Below, piece by piece: positions 44,998-53,926 of a DNA stretch of 64,000 nucleotides. The stretch is from assembly GCF_003048575.1 (NCBI RefSeq), contig NZ_PIRZ01000008.1:1-64000 (forward strand), given 5' to 3'. The position numbers and the translations under genes were made by a program. The notes beneath the pieces are model-generated. The model did no database searches. It saw only the letters and a program-made list of their open reading frames with translations, and was not told the DNA's origin. Origin of the DNA: Campylobacter concisus (GTDB taxonomy: Bacteria; Campylobacterota; Campylobacteria; Campylobacterales; Campylobacteraceae). Numbering within the stretch: position 1 is the first letter of the stretch; every line of letters begins with the position of its first letter.

Positions 44998-45032
44998 AGC
45001 CAAATCTGAGCCCTTGCAGCATAGATTTGGCT
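44998..45032 (+). terminator. Hairpin downstream of topA
   Basis: AGCCAAATCT and AGATTTGGCT form a perfect 10-bp stem with a 15-base loop, ten bases after the stop codon. The tail TATAAATTT is only moderately T-rich. Confidence 0.6.
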
Positions 45033-45265
45033 TATAAATTTGGACTTTAAATGCCTGACACCACTGCTAAGCTTAGCCAGCATAAAGGGCAAAACCTCGT
45101 CATCAACTACACTTAGTCAGATGGTAGCTTCACATCGTAGTACCCACTTTTTGGGCTTTTTGGCAAGCTCAGACCCTACTAATTTTAAAAACTACCTTTT
45201 TATAAGAAAAAGTAATGTCATAAAATTTAAGCTTTTCGCATAGTTTTTAATAAATTTATATCGTG

Positions 45266-45550
45266 GAGCAAATTTTAAATTCCATTCACTCACAAGAATT
45301 GACTGCTAAAATTTGGATTCGCTTATAGCTTAACTCAAATTTTAGAGCCGAAATTACTCGTTCTTGAAATTTTAAAATTTACTTGACACTTGCCATATAT
45401 ACGAACGCATGCAGTGCAAAATCGCTATCACATGCACTTCTAACGTGCGAAGGATTTAGGGGATTAAAAGGAAGATAAAGGGACGGCTTTGCTTCGCTAG
45501 CTCGCAGCTATAAGCAGACCGTAACTCCAGCCTCTTTGTCCCCCCTTTGA
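45266..45550. repeat. Intergenic repeat, copy 1 (topA-bioB)
   Basis: This stretch shares several blocks with 46960-47245. Block A is CATTCACTCACAAGAATT followed by GRCTGCTAAAATTT (45283-45314). Block D is TTTAGAGCCG plus an ACTCG/GCTCG element (45342-45360). Block B begins GCATG.AGTG near 45408, then CTCTAACG-like and GGGGATTAAAAGG (45436-45477) with a long imperfect hairpin closing at GTCCCCCCTTT (45538-45548). The order here is A-D-B. It fills most of a 670-base gap with no credible ORF. Confidence 0.65.
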
Positions 45551-45631
45551 ATAAAAATAAATTTATACATTTCATCAAACTTTTTTGCAAATTCATAAAC
45601 CATCCTACTTAAATTTTAAACCTATCAAAGC

Positions 45632-45637
45632 TATAAT
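45632..45637 (+). promoter_or_regulatory. -10 element of bioB-crcB
   Basis: TATAAT lies 22 bases before the bioB ATG and is followed by ACGCCCCAAAAAAGGATG, the same leader style as dcd and pncB. Confidence 0.6.
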
Positions 45638-45659
45638 ACGCCCCAAAAAAGGATGAAAA

Positions 45660-46499
45660 ATGAAAACAATTATGCTCTGTGCGATATGCTCAGTCACTCA
45701 AGGAAACTGCGCCGAGGACTGCGCTTACTGCACACAAAGTGCCAAAGCTGGTGCCGATATCTCAAAATTTAAAGAAAAAAGCGTGCAACAGGTGGTGGAC
45801 GAAGCCAAAATGGCTTATAAAAACCACGCTCTTGGCTTTTGCTTGGTCACAAGCGGCGCTAGACTGAATGACAAAAAAACCGACTATATCGCATCTTTAG
45901 CAAGAGCTGTGCATAAAGAAGTGCCAAATTTAATGCTCATCGCATGTAACGGTATGGCGACTTACGAGCAGCTTAGCGAGCTCAAAAAAGCTGGCGTTTT
46001 TAGCTACAACCACAACCTTGAAACAAGCCAAGAATTTTTCCCAAAAATTTGTAAAACACACACTTGGGACGAGAGATATCAGACAAATTTAGATGCAAAA
46101 AGGGCCGGGCTCATGCTTTGCACTGGTGGCATTTACGGAGTTGGAGAGAGCGAGGCTGATAGGGTGAGCTTTAGAGCTAGTCTAAAAGAGCTTGAGCCAT
46201 TTTCGTCACCGATAAATTTTTTTATCAAAAATGAATCTCTAACTCTTGATCTGCCTCCTCTTAGTGCGGATGAGGCCCTAAAAATAGTGCACGACACCAA
46301 AAGCGCTCTACCAGAAACTAGAGTCATGATAGCTGGCGGTAGGGAGAAAATTTTAGGCGATAGACAATACGAGATCTTTGAAAATGGCGCCGATGCGATC
46401 GTGATAGGTGACTATCTCACCGCAAAAGGCGAGAAAGCTAGCAAGGATATCGAGGAGCTTACAAAGCGCGGTTTTAGCTTCGCAAGTATCTGCCACTAA
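45660..46499 (+). CDS. bioB: Biotin synthase
   Basis: BioB is the radical-SAM enzyme that inserts sulfur into dethiobiotin. The 279-residue form is the short Campylobacter/Helicobacter type. The 4Fe-4S motif is CAEDCAYC near residue 17. Later conserved blocks include the CNGMATYEQLSELKKAG stretch, SYNHNLETSQEFFPKI near residue 117 and the 2Fe-2S ligand Arg in TRVMIAGGRE near residue 220. Its product feeds the AccB biotin carrier also encoded in this window. The stop overlaps the crcB ATG as TAATG. Confidence 0.95.
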   Translation: MKTIMLCAICSVTQGNCAEDCAYCTQSAKAGADISKFKEKSVQQVVDEAKMAYKNHALGFCLVTSGARLNDKKTDYIASLARAVHKEVPNLMLIACNGMATYEQLSELKKAGVFSYNHNLETSQEFFPKICKTHTWDERYQTNLDAKRAGLMLCTGGIYGVGESEADRVSFRASLKELEPFSSPINFFIKNESLTLDLPPLSADEALKIVHDTKSALPETRVMIAGGREKILGDRQYEIFENGADAIVIGDYLTAKGEKASKDIEELTKRGFSFASICH

Positions 46500-46852
46500 T
46501 GCTTGCAAATTTACTTTTTGCAGGGCTTGGAGGCTTTATCGGAGCTGGATGTAGGTTTTTAGCTGGCGAGCTCCTAAAATTTAGCCACTTTCCGCTAGCC
46601 ACACTTGGCGTAAATGTACTTGGCAGCTTTATTATCGGCGTTTTGTTTTGTCTAAATTTAAGCCAAAGCGTGAGGGTGTTCTTGGTCATTGGCATACTTG
46701 GCGGATTTACAACATTTTCAAGCTTTAGCCTTGATAGTGTGAAATTTTTACTAGAAGGCGAGCTGGTAAAAGGCTTTTTAAATATCTTTTTAAACCTTGT
46801 CCTTTGCCTGCTTGCAAGCTATCTTGGAATTTTGCTTGGCAAAAATTTGTGA
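46499..46852 (+). CDS. crcB: Fluoride channel CrcB/Fluc
   Basis: This 117-residue dual-topology membrane protein exports fluoride as a homodimer. It has four helices and the family motifs GGFIGAGCRFL near residue 11, PLATLGVNVLGSFIIGVL near residue 32 (with the key Asn) and GILGGFTTFSSFSLDSVKFL near residue 70, where Thr-Thr-Phe-Ser lines the pore. It is coupled to bioB by TAATG overlap, with no obvious functional link. No fluoride riboswitch is seen. Confidence 0.94.
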   Translation: MLANLLFAGLGGFIGAGCRFLAGELLKFSHFPLATLGVNVLGSFIIGVLFCLNLSQSVRVFLVIGILGGFTTFSSFSLDSVKFLLEGELVKGFLNIFLNLVLCLLASYLGILLGKNL

Positions 46853-46959
46853 GGTTTTTAAGGCGTGTAGTAAAATAGCTTTGTTTGTGCCATTTTACAA
46901 ATTTTAAAACTTTACTAGCTTGCCCTAGCATACTACTAATTTTAGGCTTCGCTTCATTT

Positions 46960-47245
46960 AGCACTAAATTTAGAGCCGTGATATGCTCGCTCATAAATTT
47001 TAAATTTGATAGGGTTTAACCGCATGTAGTGTGCTAGCACTGGAGCATGTCACCTCTAACGTTGTCGGGGTTAGGGGATCGTTAAGGGGGAAGGGAGCGA
47101 CTTCGTGTCTGCCATGCAGTTGCGAGCTTGCGAAGCAAAATTCAAGCCCCTTTGTTCCCCTTTAAGTAAAAATTTCATCAATCTATGTGCAAATTTTAAA
47201 TTTCATTCACTCACAAGAATTGGCTGCTAAAATTTGATGAAATTT
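46960..47245. repeat. Intergenic repeat, copy 2 (crcB-47.3 kb)
   Basis: The order here is D (TTTAGAGCCG plus GCTCG, 46971-46995), B (GCATGTAGTG to GTTAGGGGATCGTTAAGGGGG, 47022-47091) and A (CATTCACTCACAAGAATT then GGCTGCTAAAATTT, 47204-47235). After A a second partial B-like start, CACATGCAGCGCAAAA, follows at about 47250-47269. The B part can fold as a long imperfect hairpin, AAGGGGGAA pairing with TTCCCCTT, and contains GAGCTTGCGAAGC. A frame on the minus strand includes SEHITALNLVLNEAK, similar to ERVISALKFELSYK in copy 1, so both may be relics of one ORF family. Confidence 0.65.
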
Positions 47246-47287
47246 AACAAAACCACATGCAGCGCAAAACATGCCACATCCACCTTT

Positions 47288-47770
47288 CTACCTAGCTTCT
47301 ACCTTTGGCATCTGAAGCATAAAATTTCTAGCTTCACTTAAAAGTACAGGCTTAAGCCCATCTACCAGAGTTTTTGGATCATAAATTCTCTCATATGAAA
47401 GTATTAAGACTCCATCATTTCTAAGTAAAAAGTGGATTATTTCTATATTTTTACTGCTAGTTTCATCTTTTATGAGAGCTAAAATTTGATCATTCTCTTC
47501 ACTATAAAGCACCTCTTTAGCCTCTTTTATCTTCTTTTTTAGCTCAGCAAGCATACTTTCACTTTTTATATTTTTGTCAAATTTCACTCTAAAGCCTACG
47601 AAATGCTCATCAAAATTTTCATTTTTTAAAAAGTAAAAACTCTCATCTTTGGCTGTATTTTTCTTATAAAAAATGCTTCCATCAAATTTAAAACTTCGAA
47701 CCAAACTTAGCTCATCTGCAAAGCCAAAAATTCCAAAAAATATCAAGACAAAAAATAGAAATTTACGCAT
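47288..47770 (-). CDS. Exported protein of unknown function
   Basis: I do not recognise this 160-residue protein. It has a signal peptide (MRKFLFFVLIFFGIFGFA) and then a compact, mixed alpha/beta domain with no Cys. Visible features are FKFDGSIFYKKNTAKDESFY near residue 28, a charged helix KSESMLAELKKKIKEAKEVLYSEE and a hydrophobic strand NDGVLILSYERIYD. I chose the ATG at 47770 because GGAG lies upstream and it gives a clean signal peptide; the frame extends to 47860. It is divergent from the antiporter gene. Probably periplasmic. Confidence 0.7.
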   Translation of the reverse strand: MRKFLFFVLIFFGIFGFADELSLVRSFKFDGSIFYKKNTAKDESFYFLKNENFDEHFVGFRVKFDKNIKSESMLAELKKKIKEAKEVLYSEENDQILALIKDETSSKNIEIIHFLLRNDGVLILSYERIYDPKTLVDGLKPVLLSEARNFMLQMPKVEAR

Positions 47771-47887
47771 AAATTTGCACTCCAAATTTTTAAAAATTTG
47801 TCGCCATTTTGCCCAAAGATCGCTTAGCTTAATCAAAAAATAACAAAGCTTTTTATACAATCAAACATTTTTAATTTAAGGATCTTT

Positions 47888-49051
47888 TTGCAGTTACATC
47901 AAGCTAGCGAGCTTAGTATTCTTGTCGTTTTGGCATTTATCGTCTTTGCTTCGCCTTATATTTCTAAAATTTTACGCATTCCTGTCGCTCCTGCTGAGAT
48001 AATACTTGGAGCACTAGCTAGCTACATCGGGCTTGTCGGCGAAAATGAGATGTTTAAGCTAATTAGCGAAGTTGGCTTTTTCTTTTTGATGTTTCTAGCT
48101 GGCATGGAGATCGATCTTAGGATGCTTATAAATATTGACCGCAAAATTTTACGTCTGGGGCTTATCTATCTTGCGCTCATCTACGCTCTAGCTACGGCTT
48201 TGACGCTGGGGTTTGAGCTTAGCCTGCTTTACATCATCATCATCCCGATAATGGCCGTTGGTATGGTATTTACGCTATTTAAGGAGTATGGCAAGCAGCA
48301 AGAGTGGCTAAATTTAAGCATGCTAATAGCAACTATCGGCGAGCTTTTAAGCATCACGCTTCTAACATTTACCGCTGCTTACTTGCAGTTTGGAGCGAGC
48401 ATAAATTTATGGCTAACGATTGGATATTTGATCTTATTTTTGGCTATCAGCGTGCTTAGCTTTAAAATTTTGGACGTGCTTTTTTGGTGGTATCCGGGGC
48501 TTAAAGTGGTGCTTATGCCACACTATGACAAGGACGAGAAGGACATCAGGCTTTGCATCGCGGTATTTTTCACGATGATAGCTTTGATGCTCTATCTAAA
48601 TTTAGAGGTTGCCTTTGGTGCGTTTATCGCAGGTATGTTTATCACGACATTTTTTGATCACAAAAAGGACTTGCCGCACAAGCTTTCAAGCTTTGGATTT
48701 GGCTTTTTGGTGCCGATATTTTTCATCCACATAGGCTCTACTTTTAAGCTTTCAAGCCTAAGCTCAAATGAAGTGATAAAAGATGCTGTTTTTATATTTT
48801 TAGCGATGCTTGGCACAAGAGTTGTATCTAGTTTGCTCTTTTTGGGCAAGCTTGGCTTTAGAGGGATATTTTTATTTGCCATTTCGCAGTCTATGCCACT
48901 CACGCTTTTGATCGCAGTTGCTACTATCGCACACAAATCAGGCGAGATAAGTGACTATTCTTACTCATCTTTTATCCTAGCAAGCCTCGCACAAGCTATA
49001 ATAGGAGCTATAATCATCAAAATTTTAATGCAATCAAAAAGTAAGGAGTAA
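47888..49051 (+). CDS. Cation:proton antiporter (CPA2/KefB-like)
   Basis: This 387-residue protein has about twelve helices and a Na_H_Exchanger domain without the TrkA_N regulatory domain of full KefB. Typical blocks are RIPVAPAEIILGALASYIGLVG near residue 27, FFLMFLAGMEIDLRML near residue 69 and EVAFGAFIAGMFITTFFDHKKDLPHKL near residue 240. It should exchange Na+ or K+ for protons. The start is TTG at 47888, supported by AAGGA five bases upstream. gltA follows after two bases plus its own AAGGAG, so the antiporter, gltA and cysQ may be cotranscribed. Confidence 0.85.
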   Translation: MQLHQASELSILVVLAFIVFASPYISKILRIPVAPAEIILGALASYIGLVGENEMFKLISEVGFFFLMFLAGMEIDLRMLINIDRKILRLGLIYLALIYALATALTLGFELSLLYIIIIPIMAVGMVFTLFKEYGKQQEWLNLSMLIATIGELLSITLLTFTAAYLQFGASINLWLTIGYLILFLAISVLSFKILDVLFWWYPGLKVVLMPHYDKDEKDIRLCIAVFFTMIALMLYLNLEVAFGAFIAGMFITTFFDHKKDLPHKLSSFGFGFLVPIFFIHIGSTFKLSSLSSNEVIKDAVFIFLAMLGTRVVSSLLFLGKLGFRGIFLFAISQSMPLTLLIAVATIAHKSGEISDYSYSSFILASLAQAIIGAIIIKILMQSKSKE

Positions 49052-49053
49052 AA

Positions 49054-50331
49054 ATGTCATCAAATACAGCTACGCTAACTGATAACAGAACTGGCAAGAG
49101 TTACGAGTTTCCTATACTAAAAGGCACTATGGGGCCTGATGTGATAGACATCTCGACATTTTTTAGTGATACTGGAATGTTTACTTTTGACAGAGGTTAT
49201 ACTTCAACTGCGATGTGTCGCTCAGCGATAACTTACATAGACGGCTTAAAAGGCGAGCTAATGTATAGAGGTTATGATATCGCGTATTTGGCCGAAAATA
49301 AGACATTTTTAGACGTGGCATATTTACTCTTAAACAAAGAGCTTCCAACAAATGATCAGTATATAAATTTTAAAACCGAGCTTAAAAAAAGAAGCTTTAT
49401 ACATGAAGGCATGATGAAGCTATTTGATGCATTTCCAGACAAAGCTCACCCTATGGCGATCTTGCAAGCAGCGGTCTCAGCGCTAAGTGCGTTTTACTCA
49501 GACCACCTGAATATGGATAAACCTGAAGAGTATCACGAGATGGCTATGCGTATAATCGCTAAAATTCCAACGATCGCGGCCTTTAGTTACCGCTACTCAC
49601 GCGGGCTTCCTATCATATATCCAAATTTAGATCGTGGCTTTACTGAAAATTTCCTCTACATGATGAGAGGCTATCCGTACGAGCACGTCGATCTTAAGCC
49701 TATCGAGATCAAGGCACTTGACACGGTCTTTATGCTGCACGCAGATCACGAGCAAAATGCTTCAACTACGACTGTTAGAACCGTTGGCTCTACGCACGCG
49801 CACCCATACGCATGTATAAGTGCGGGCATCGGCGCACTTTGGGGCTGGGCTCACGGTGGCGCAAACGAAGGCGTTATCCGTCAGCTTGAAGAGATCGGCT
49901 CGGTCGCAAATGTCGATAGATACATCGCTAGAGCAAAGGATAAAAATGATCCATTTAGGCTAATGGGCTTTGGCCACAGGGTCTATAAAAATTTTGACCC
50001 TCGTGCAAAAGTGCTTAAGAAGATGAGAGATCAGCTTATGGATGAGATAGGCATCAACTCAGAGCTTATTAAGATCGCAAACCGCATTGAGGAAATCGCG
50101 CTAAATGATGACTACTTTGTGAGCAGAAATTTATATCCAAATGTTGATTTTCACTCAGGGCTCATCCTAAAAGCGCTTGGTATACCAAATAATATGTTTG
50201 CCGTAATCTTTGTCATCGGCAGGACTCCAGGCTGGATCAGCCAGTGGATCGAGCTAAAAGAGCAAGATACGATAAAGATCGTCCGCCCAAGACAGCTTTA
50301 TGTTGGAGAGACAAACAGAACACCAAAATGA
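49054..50331 (+). CDS. gltA: Citrate synthase
   Basis: Citrate synthase condenses acetyl-CoA and oxaloacetate, the entry to the TCA cycle. The 425 residues match the type II, NADH-sensitive size. Catalytic His blocks are HADHEQNASTTTVR near residue 229 and GFGHRVYKNFDPRA near residue 306, with the catalytic Asp in NVDFHSG near residue 363. The C-terminus reads GRTPGWISQWIE and ends RQLYVGETNRTPK. It overlaps cysQ by ATGA. Acetyl-CoA would come from the pyruvate oxidoreductase in this window. Confidence 0.97.
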   Translation: MSSNTATLTDNRTGKSYEFPILKGTMGPDVIDISTFFSDTGMFTFDRGYTSTAMCRSAITYIDGLKGELMYRGYDIAYLAENKTFLDVAYLLLNKELPTNDQYINFKTELKKRSFIHEGMMKLFDAFPDKAHPMAILQAAVSALSAFYSDHLNMDKPEEYHEMAMRIIAKIPTIAAFSYRYSRGLPIIYPNLDRGFTENFLYMMRGYPYEHVDLKPIEIKALDTVFMLHADHEQNASTTTVRTVGSTHAHPYACISAGIGALWGWAHGGANEGVIRQLEEIGSVANVDRYIARAKDKNDPFRLMGFGHRVYKNFDPRAKVLKKMRDQLMDEIGINSELIKIANRIEEIALNDDYFVSRNLYPNVDFHSGLILKALGIPNNMFAVIFVIGRTPGWISQWIELKEQDTIKIVRPRQLYVGETNRTPK

Positions 50332-51134
50332 GTGAGCTTCTAAATTTAGCTAAAAAAGCAGCCGTTAATGCTGGAGCGCAAATAATGAAATTTTACTCAG
50401 CTAATAATACGGCTCTTAAAGTAAGCCTAAAAGACGATAGCTCGCCACTAACTAGCGCTGATCTAGCCGCAAATGAAGTAATACTAAAAGAGCTAAACAA
50501 AAGCGGGATAAAAATTTGCTCTGAAGAGAGCATCCTGAAAGAAAACGACAAAGACGAGTTTTGGCTCGTAGATCCTCTTGATGGCACGAAAGAATTTCTA
50601 GCTAGAAACGGCGAATTTTGCGTTTGCATAGCGCTTATAAAAAAAGCTAGACCGGTGCTTGGCGTGATATTTATCCCAGTTAGTAAAGAGCTTTTTTATG
50701 CTGATGAAAATGGCGCTTTTAAAGAAATTTTAGATGATAATGATGAAATCATAAAGAGAGTTGATCTAAACAAAAAAGATAAAAATTTAGACAATCTAAT
50801 CTTTTCAAGCAGAAGAGGCGATGCCAAAGAGATAGAATTTATAGGGCAGAGCCTAAATTTTGAGCAAAGGTGCATCGGCTCAGCCATAAAATTTTGCCGT
50901 TTGGTTGAATTTGGCGGAGCTTATTTGAGATTTGCCCCAAGCTACCTTTGGGACAATGCAGCAGGAGAAGCGCTCGTAAATTTTTGTGGCGGAAAAGTAT
51001 TTGACGCTAATAGCGGTAAAGAGATGAGCTACGAGCTTGCTGATTTAAAAAGTCCATTTTTCATAGCTCTCTCAAAAAACACACTAAATTTAAAAGATAA
51101 AATCACACAACTATATAAGCAAAGTAAAATTTAA
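50328..51134 (+). CDS. cysQ: 3'(2'),5'-bisphosphate nucleotidase CysQ
   Basis: CysQ hydrolyses 3'-phosphoadenosine 5'-phosphate to AMP, clearing a by-product of sulfate activation or acyl-carrier-protein turnover. The 268-residue inositol-monophosphatase-like fold has DSSPLTSADLAANEVI near residue 38, the metal-binding FWLVDPLDGTKEFLARNGEF near residue 78 and LWDNAAGEALV near residue 206. I chose the ATG at 50328 because it overlaps the gltA TGA as ATGA; a longer frame from 50244 would lie inside gltA. Confidence 0.92.
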   Translation: MSELLNLAKKAAVNAGAQIMKFYSANNTALKVSLKDDSSPLTSADLAANEVILKELNKSGIKICSEESILKENDKDEFWLVDPLDGTKEFLARNGEFCVCIALIKKARPVLGVIFIPVSKELFYADENGAFKEILDDNDEIIKRVDLNKKDKNLDNLIFSSRRGDAKEIEFIGQSLNFEQRCIGSAIKFCRLVEFGGAYLRFAPSYLWDNAAGEALVNFCGGKVFDANSGKEMSYELADLKSPFFIALSKNTLNLKDKITQLYKQSKI

Positions 51135-51137
51135 ACC

Positions 51138-52694
51138 TTAAATTTCTTCTAGTAGATAAAGCAGACTAGCTATTTTTGCTATGCCTAGCACGTAGCTCAT
51201 TATGTTTGCTGCGACCTTGTCTTTTTTAAGCACTTTGCCATTTATGTCAAATATATCTTCGTTGTTCTCTTTAATAAATTTCAAAGCTTTTGCTGCGACA
51301 TCTTCTAAGCTATTTTTACCATCAAGTAATAAAAGTATGTAATAATCGATATTGTTAAGCTTTCTTGAGATACTAAATTTATTAGCAAAAACAACATCGG
51401 CATTATTTTTATGATTTAAAAAATATCTTACATAATTTATTAAATTTTGACTAAGCCTTGAATAGCCGGGCCTATATTCGATATTTTTTTGCTCATCTTT
51501 TAAAATCATTGCATCAGACGAGTTTGTTAAAATTCTTACAAAGGCGCTATAAACCATGAGCTTATCTTCTGACAAAATTTCTAAAATCTGAGAAAGGTTT
51601 ATGCTAGCTGGATACATCTTATAAAAGACCTCGCAAAGCCATGATATATCTTGTGGCATAGCACCATAACTATCTTGCCACTCGTTATTTTTCTTTATAA
51701 AATCTGCCACAACGTGAATTTTATTAATATCGCTTGGGCCTATTTGTTTATTGGCTATGCTCTCATAAGTCTTGCTATGGACTATTAGACTTTGCCTAAA
51801 GACTTTGTTGCTAATCATATCCATGAATTGCTCTAGATCGATTCTGTCTTTAAACTTGTTATTTTTGTATTCATCTACTACGGCTGTGCCAACATCTGGG
51901 GTAAAAATATCATCAAGCGTATACTCGCAAAGATAAGTAAGATCATTTTTGGCAAGCATGGCATTAAAATCTTTGAAATAAAACGGATCATTTGTGTATT
52001 CTAAAAACTCATGAGCTATGTAAAAGTCATCTTTTGAGAGCACATGTTCTGTTATAAAAAGAAGCATCTTAAGGGGTATTTTTCCCTCATAAATTTCTTC
52101 ATCTCTTGTTAGCAAATATTCTTTATAGACTAAAAGTGCTTCTTTGGCTGCTTTTAACCTCTCTTGCATGCTCTCTTTATCTTTTGCAGCAAGTAGCATT
52201 ATATCTCTTACGATATCTTTTACTTTCCACCCAGGATAAACATTATAAGAGATAAACGCCACGCCGTTTGTACTTAAATTCTCTCTTACGACTTTTAATA
52301 TAGCTTCTTTTACAAAGTCAGGTACCCAGCTAAAAACGCCATGAGCGATGATGTAGTCAAATTTCTCATCACTTTTAAATTCGCAAATATCGCCGTGTAT
52401 AAGCTCTAAATTTATAAGCCCCATCTCTTTAACGATCTCTTGTCCGCGCCTTATCTGCTCGCCGCTAAGATCTATGCCAACTACTTTTGCATTTTTGTTA
52501 TTTACTGCAAATGGGATCAAATTTCCGCCAAAGCTACATCCTATCTCTAAAACTCTTGCATTTTCACATGGTGGTGGAGTTATGCCAAGAAGTGTCGCAC
52601 AAGCTTCAAGCCTATATGGCGATGATTGGGCAAAGGCTATTGATTTATAAGTTAGCTCGTCATAAGACTTTTCGATTTTGCTATTTTGGCTCAT
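51138..52694 (-). CDS. Class I SAM methyltransferase with methyltransferase-regulatory domain
   Basis: This 518-residue protein starts with a Rossmann methyltransferase domain: ARVLEIGCSFGGNLIPFA near residue 43, VVGIDLSGEQIRRGQ near residue 72 and FDYIIAHGVFSWVPDFV near residue 110. It is followed by a regulatory domain of about 170-180 residues (residues ~205-310) and a long C-terminal region. This layout is that of the PKMT-type protein lysine methyltransferases of Rickettsia and many Gram-negatives. The target is unknown; surface protein or LPS-linked substrates are possible. It precedes the peroxiredoxin gene downstream by nine bases on the same strand? It is in fact downstream of it: transcription runs from the peroxiredoxin gene (53200) into this one only if the short gap at 52695-52702 is read through. 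Confidence 0.83.
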   Translation of the reverse strand: MSQNSKIEKSYDELTYKSIAFAQSSPYRLEACATLLGITPPPCENARVLEIGCSFGGNLIPFAVNNKNAKVVGIDLSGEQIRRGQEIVKEMGLINLELIHGDICEFKSDEKFDYIIAHGVFSWVPDFVKEAILKVVRENLSTNGVAFISYNVYPGWKVKDIVRDIMLLAAKDKESMQERLKAAKEALLVYKEYLLTRDEEIYEGKIPLKMLLFITEHVLSKDDFYIAHEFLEYTNDPFYFKDFNAMLAKNDLTYLCEYTLDDIFTPDVGTAVVDEYKNNKFKDRIDLEQFMDMISNKVFRQSLIVHSKTYESIANKQIGPSDINKIHVVADFIKKNNEWQDSYGAMPQDISWLCEVFYKMYPASINLSQILEILSEDKLMVYSAFVRILTNSSDAMILKDEQKNIEYRPGYSRLSQNLINYVRYFLNHKNNADVVFANKFSISRKLNNIDYYILLLLDGKNSLEDVAAKALKFIKENNEDIFDINGKVLKKDKVAANIMSYVLGIAKIASLLYLLEEI

Positions 52695-52702
52695 TTTAGC
52701 TC

Positions 52703-53200
52703 CTAGTAGTCTTTTTCTTTGATTTTTTCTAGCATATTTTTAGCATCATTCTCAGGATCATCCACTATATATGCGCGCCTTATCTTGCCATCTTTTATGA
52801 TAAGTGTTTGTCTAAAATAAAATTTATGTCCATTTGATGCAGAAAAAACTGGAAGCTCAAGCGCCCTTTCAAGCATAAACTCACTATCGTTTAGAAACAT
52901 GACTCCAGTTGAAGTCTCTTCTTGAAATTTCTTTTGAGCTGCGATATCTTGTGAGCTAATAGCCACTACCATGAAACCAAGATCGTTAAAATCTTTTAAA
53001 AATTTCTTATAGTTTATCGCTTGTTTAGTGCAGCCCTTCATGCCCGCAGTATTTTGCAGTTGCTCGCTTAAAAGACTAAAGTCCTCGCCTATCTTTGGAT
53101 AGATAAAAATAATGCAGTCGTGCGTCCTTGCAAAGGCAGAAAAATCAAATTCCTTACCGTCTAGGGTATTTAAATATATACTTGTAGGTACGTTTATCAT
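52703..53200 (-). CDS. Peroxiredoxin (BCP/PrxQ-like)
   Basis: This 165-residue thioredoxin-fold peroxidase should reduce peroxides. The peroxidatic Cys is probably Cys57 in the block GMKGCTKQAINYKKF, comparable to TPGCTKEA of BCP proteins. Compared with BCP there is extra sequence between the YPK strand end and the Cys. The C-terminal half contains VVAISSQDIAAQKKFQEET and RQTLIIKDGKIRRAYIVDDP. A second Cys is at 29, but no typical resolving Cys follows five residues after the first. The gene has AAAGGATG at its start. Likely cytoplasmic. Confidence 0.85.
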   Translation of the reverse strand: MINVPTSIYLNTLDGKEFDFSAFARTHDCIIFIYPKIGEDFSLLSEQLQNTAGMKGCTKQAINYKKFLKDFNDLGFMVVAISSQDIAAQKKFQEETSTGVMFLNDSEFMLERALELPVFSASNGHKFYFRQTLIIKDGKIRRAYIVDDPENDAKNMLEKIKEKDY

Positions 53201-53248
53201 ATTTCATCCTTTAAAATTTTTTACTATTATAACTCTATAAGCTTTGTC

Positions 53249-53926
53249 TTAAGCTTTTTTAGAATTTAAAAGATAAACTATAAAAAGGACAAAAAAGCTA
53301 ATTATTAACATTAAAAGCGCATAGACATGAGCCTTGGTGTAATCAAGCATTTCAACTGCTTCAAATATCGCAATACTTGCGACCTTGCTCTCTCCAGCTA
53401 CGCTACCACCTATCATCAAAACAACACCAAACTCACCCATAGTGTGAGCAAAACTAACGACAGTAGCTGTTAGTAAATTTGATCTGATGCTTGGCAAAAT
53501 CACCCTAAAAATAGTCGTGAGTTTGTTCTTACCAAGACTATAGCTCGCTTCAAAAAGGCTCTTTTTTAGGCTGTTCAGCCCAGCGTAAATCGGACCAAAC
53601 ATAAATGGCAACGAATAGATACAACTTGCCACAACAAGACCTGTGAAGTTAAAAACTAGCCTAACTCCAAAAATTTCTTCGATAAATTTACCAAAGGCAG
53701 AATAAGGTGAAAGAAAAATAAGTAGATAAAAGCCAAGAACGCTTGGTGGTAATACCAAAGGCAGTGAGATTACTGACTCTAAAAATGATTTGCCAAAGAA
53801 TTTTTTCTGTGACATAAAATAAGCAAGTGCAATGCAGGCAAAAAACAAAATAAAAGTAGTTATAAAAGATAGTTTTAGCGATAACCAGAACGGTTCATAA
53901 TCGATATTTTTAAGCTCGTCTATCAT
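53249..53926 (-). CDS. modB: Molybdate ABC transporter permease
   Basis: This 225-residue inner-membrane permease has five or six helices. The EAA loop is EASYSLGKNKLTTIFRVILPSI near residue 130, and typical ModB blocks are SLPLVLPPSVLGFYLL near residue 54 and GEFGVVLMIGGSVAGESKVASIAIF near residue 168. It overlaps modC by four bases and is the last gene of the modE-modA-mop-modC-modB operon. It imports molybdate, possibly also tungstate, with ModA and ModC. Confidence 0.92.
   Translation of the reverse strand: MIDELKNIDYEPFWLSLKLSFITTFILFFACIALAYFMSQKKFFGKSFLESVISLPLVLPPSVLGFYLLIFLSPYSAFGKFIEEIFGVRLVFNFTGLVVASCIYSLPFMFGPIYAGLNSLKKSLFEASYSLGKNKLTTIFRVILPSIRSNLLTATVVSFAHTMGEFGVVLMIGGSVAGESKVASIAIFEAVEMLDYTKAHVYALLMLIISFFVLFIVYLLNSKKA

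Noticed and set aside
45040-45243. 67-codon frame between topA and bioB
   Set aside because: No ribosome-binding site, atypical composition and location beside the intergenic repeat; likely chance or a degenerate relic.
46725-46994. 89-codon minus-strand frame overlapping crcB
   Set aside because: Its first part shares similarity with the repeat relic, but the rest lies antisense inside crcB; not a credible gene.
47040-47170. CRISPR-like repeat or rRNA fragment in the GC-rich patch
   Set aside because: Only one imperfect hairpin per copy, no regular spacers and no rRNA signature sequences.
44990-47287. Mobile element or IS flanking bioB-crcB
   Set aside because: The two repeats have no transposase, terminal inverted repeats or target duplications, and block order differs between copies.
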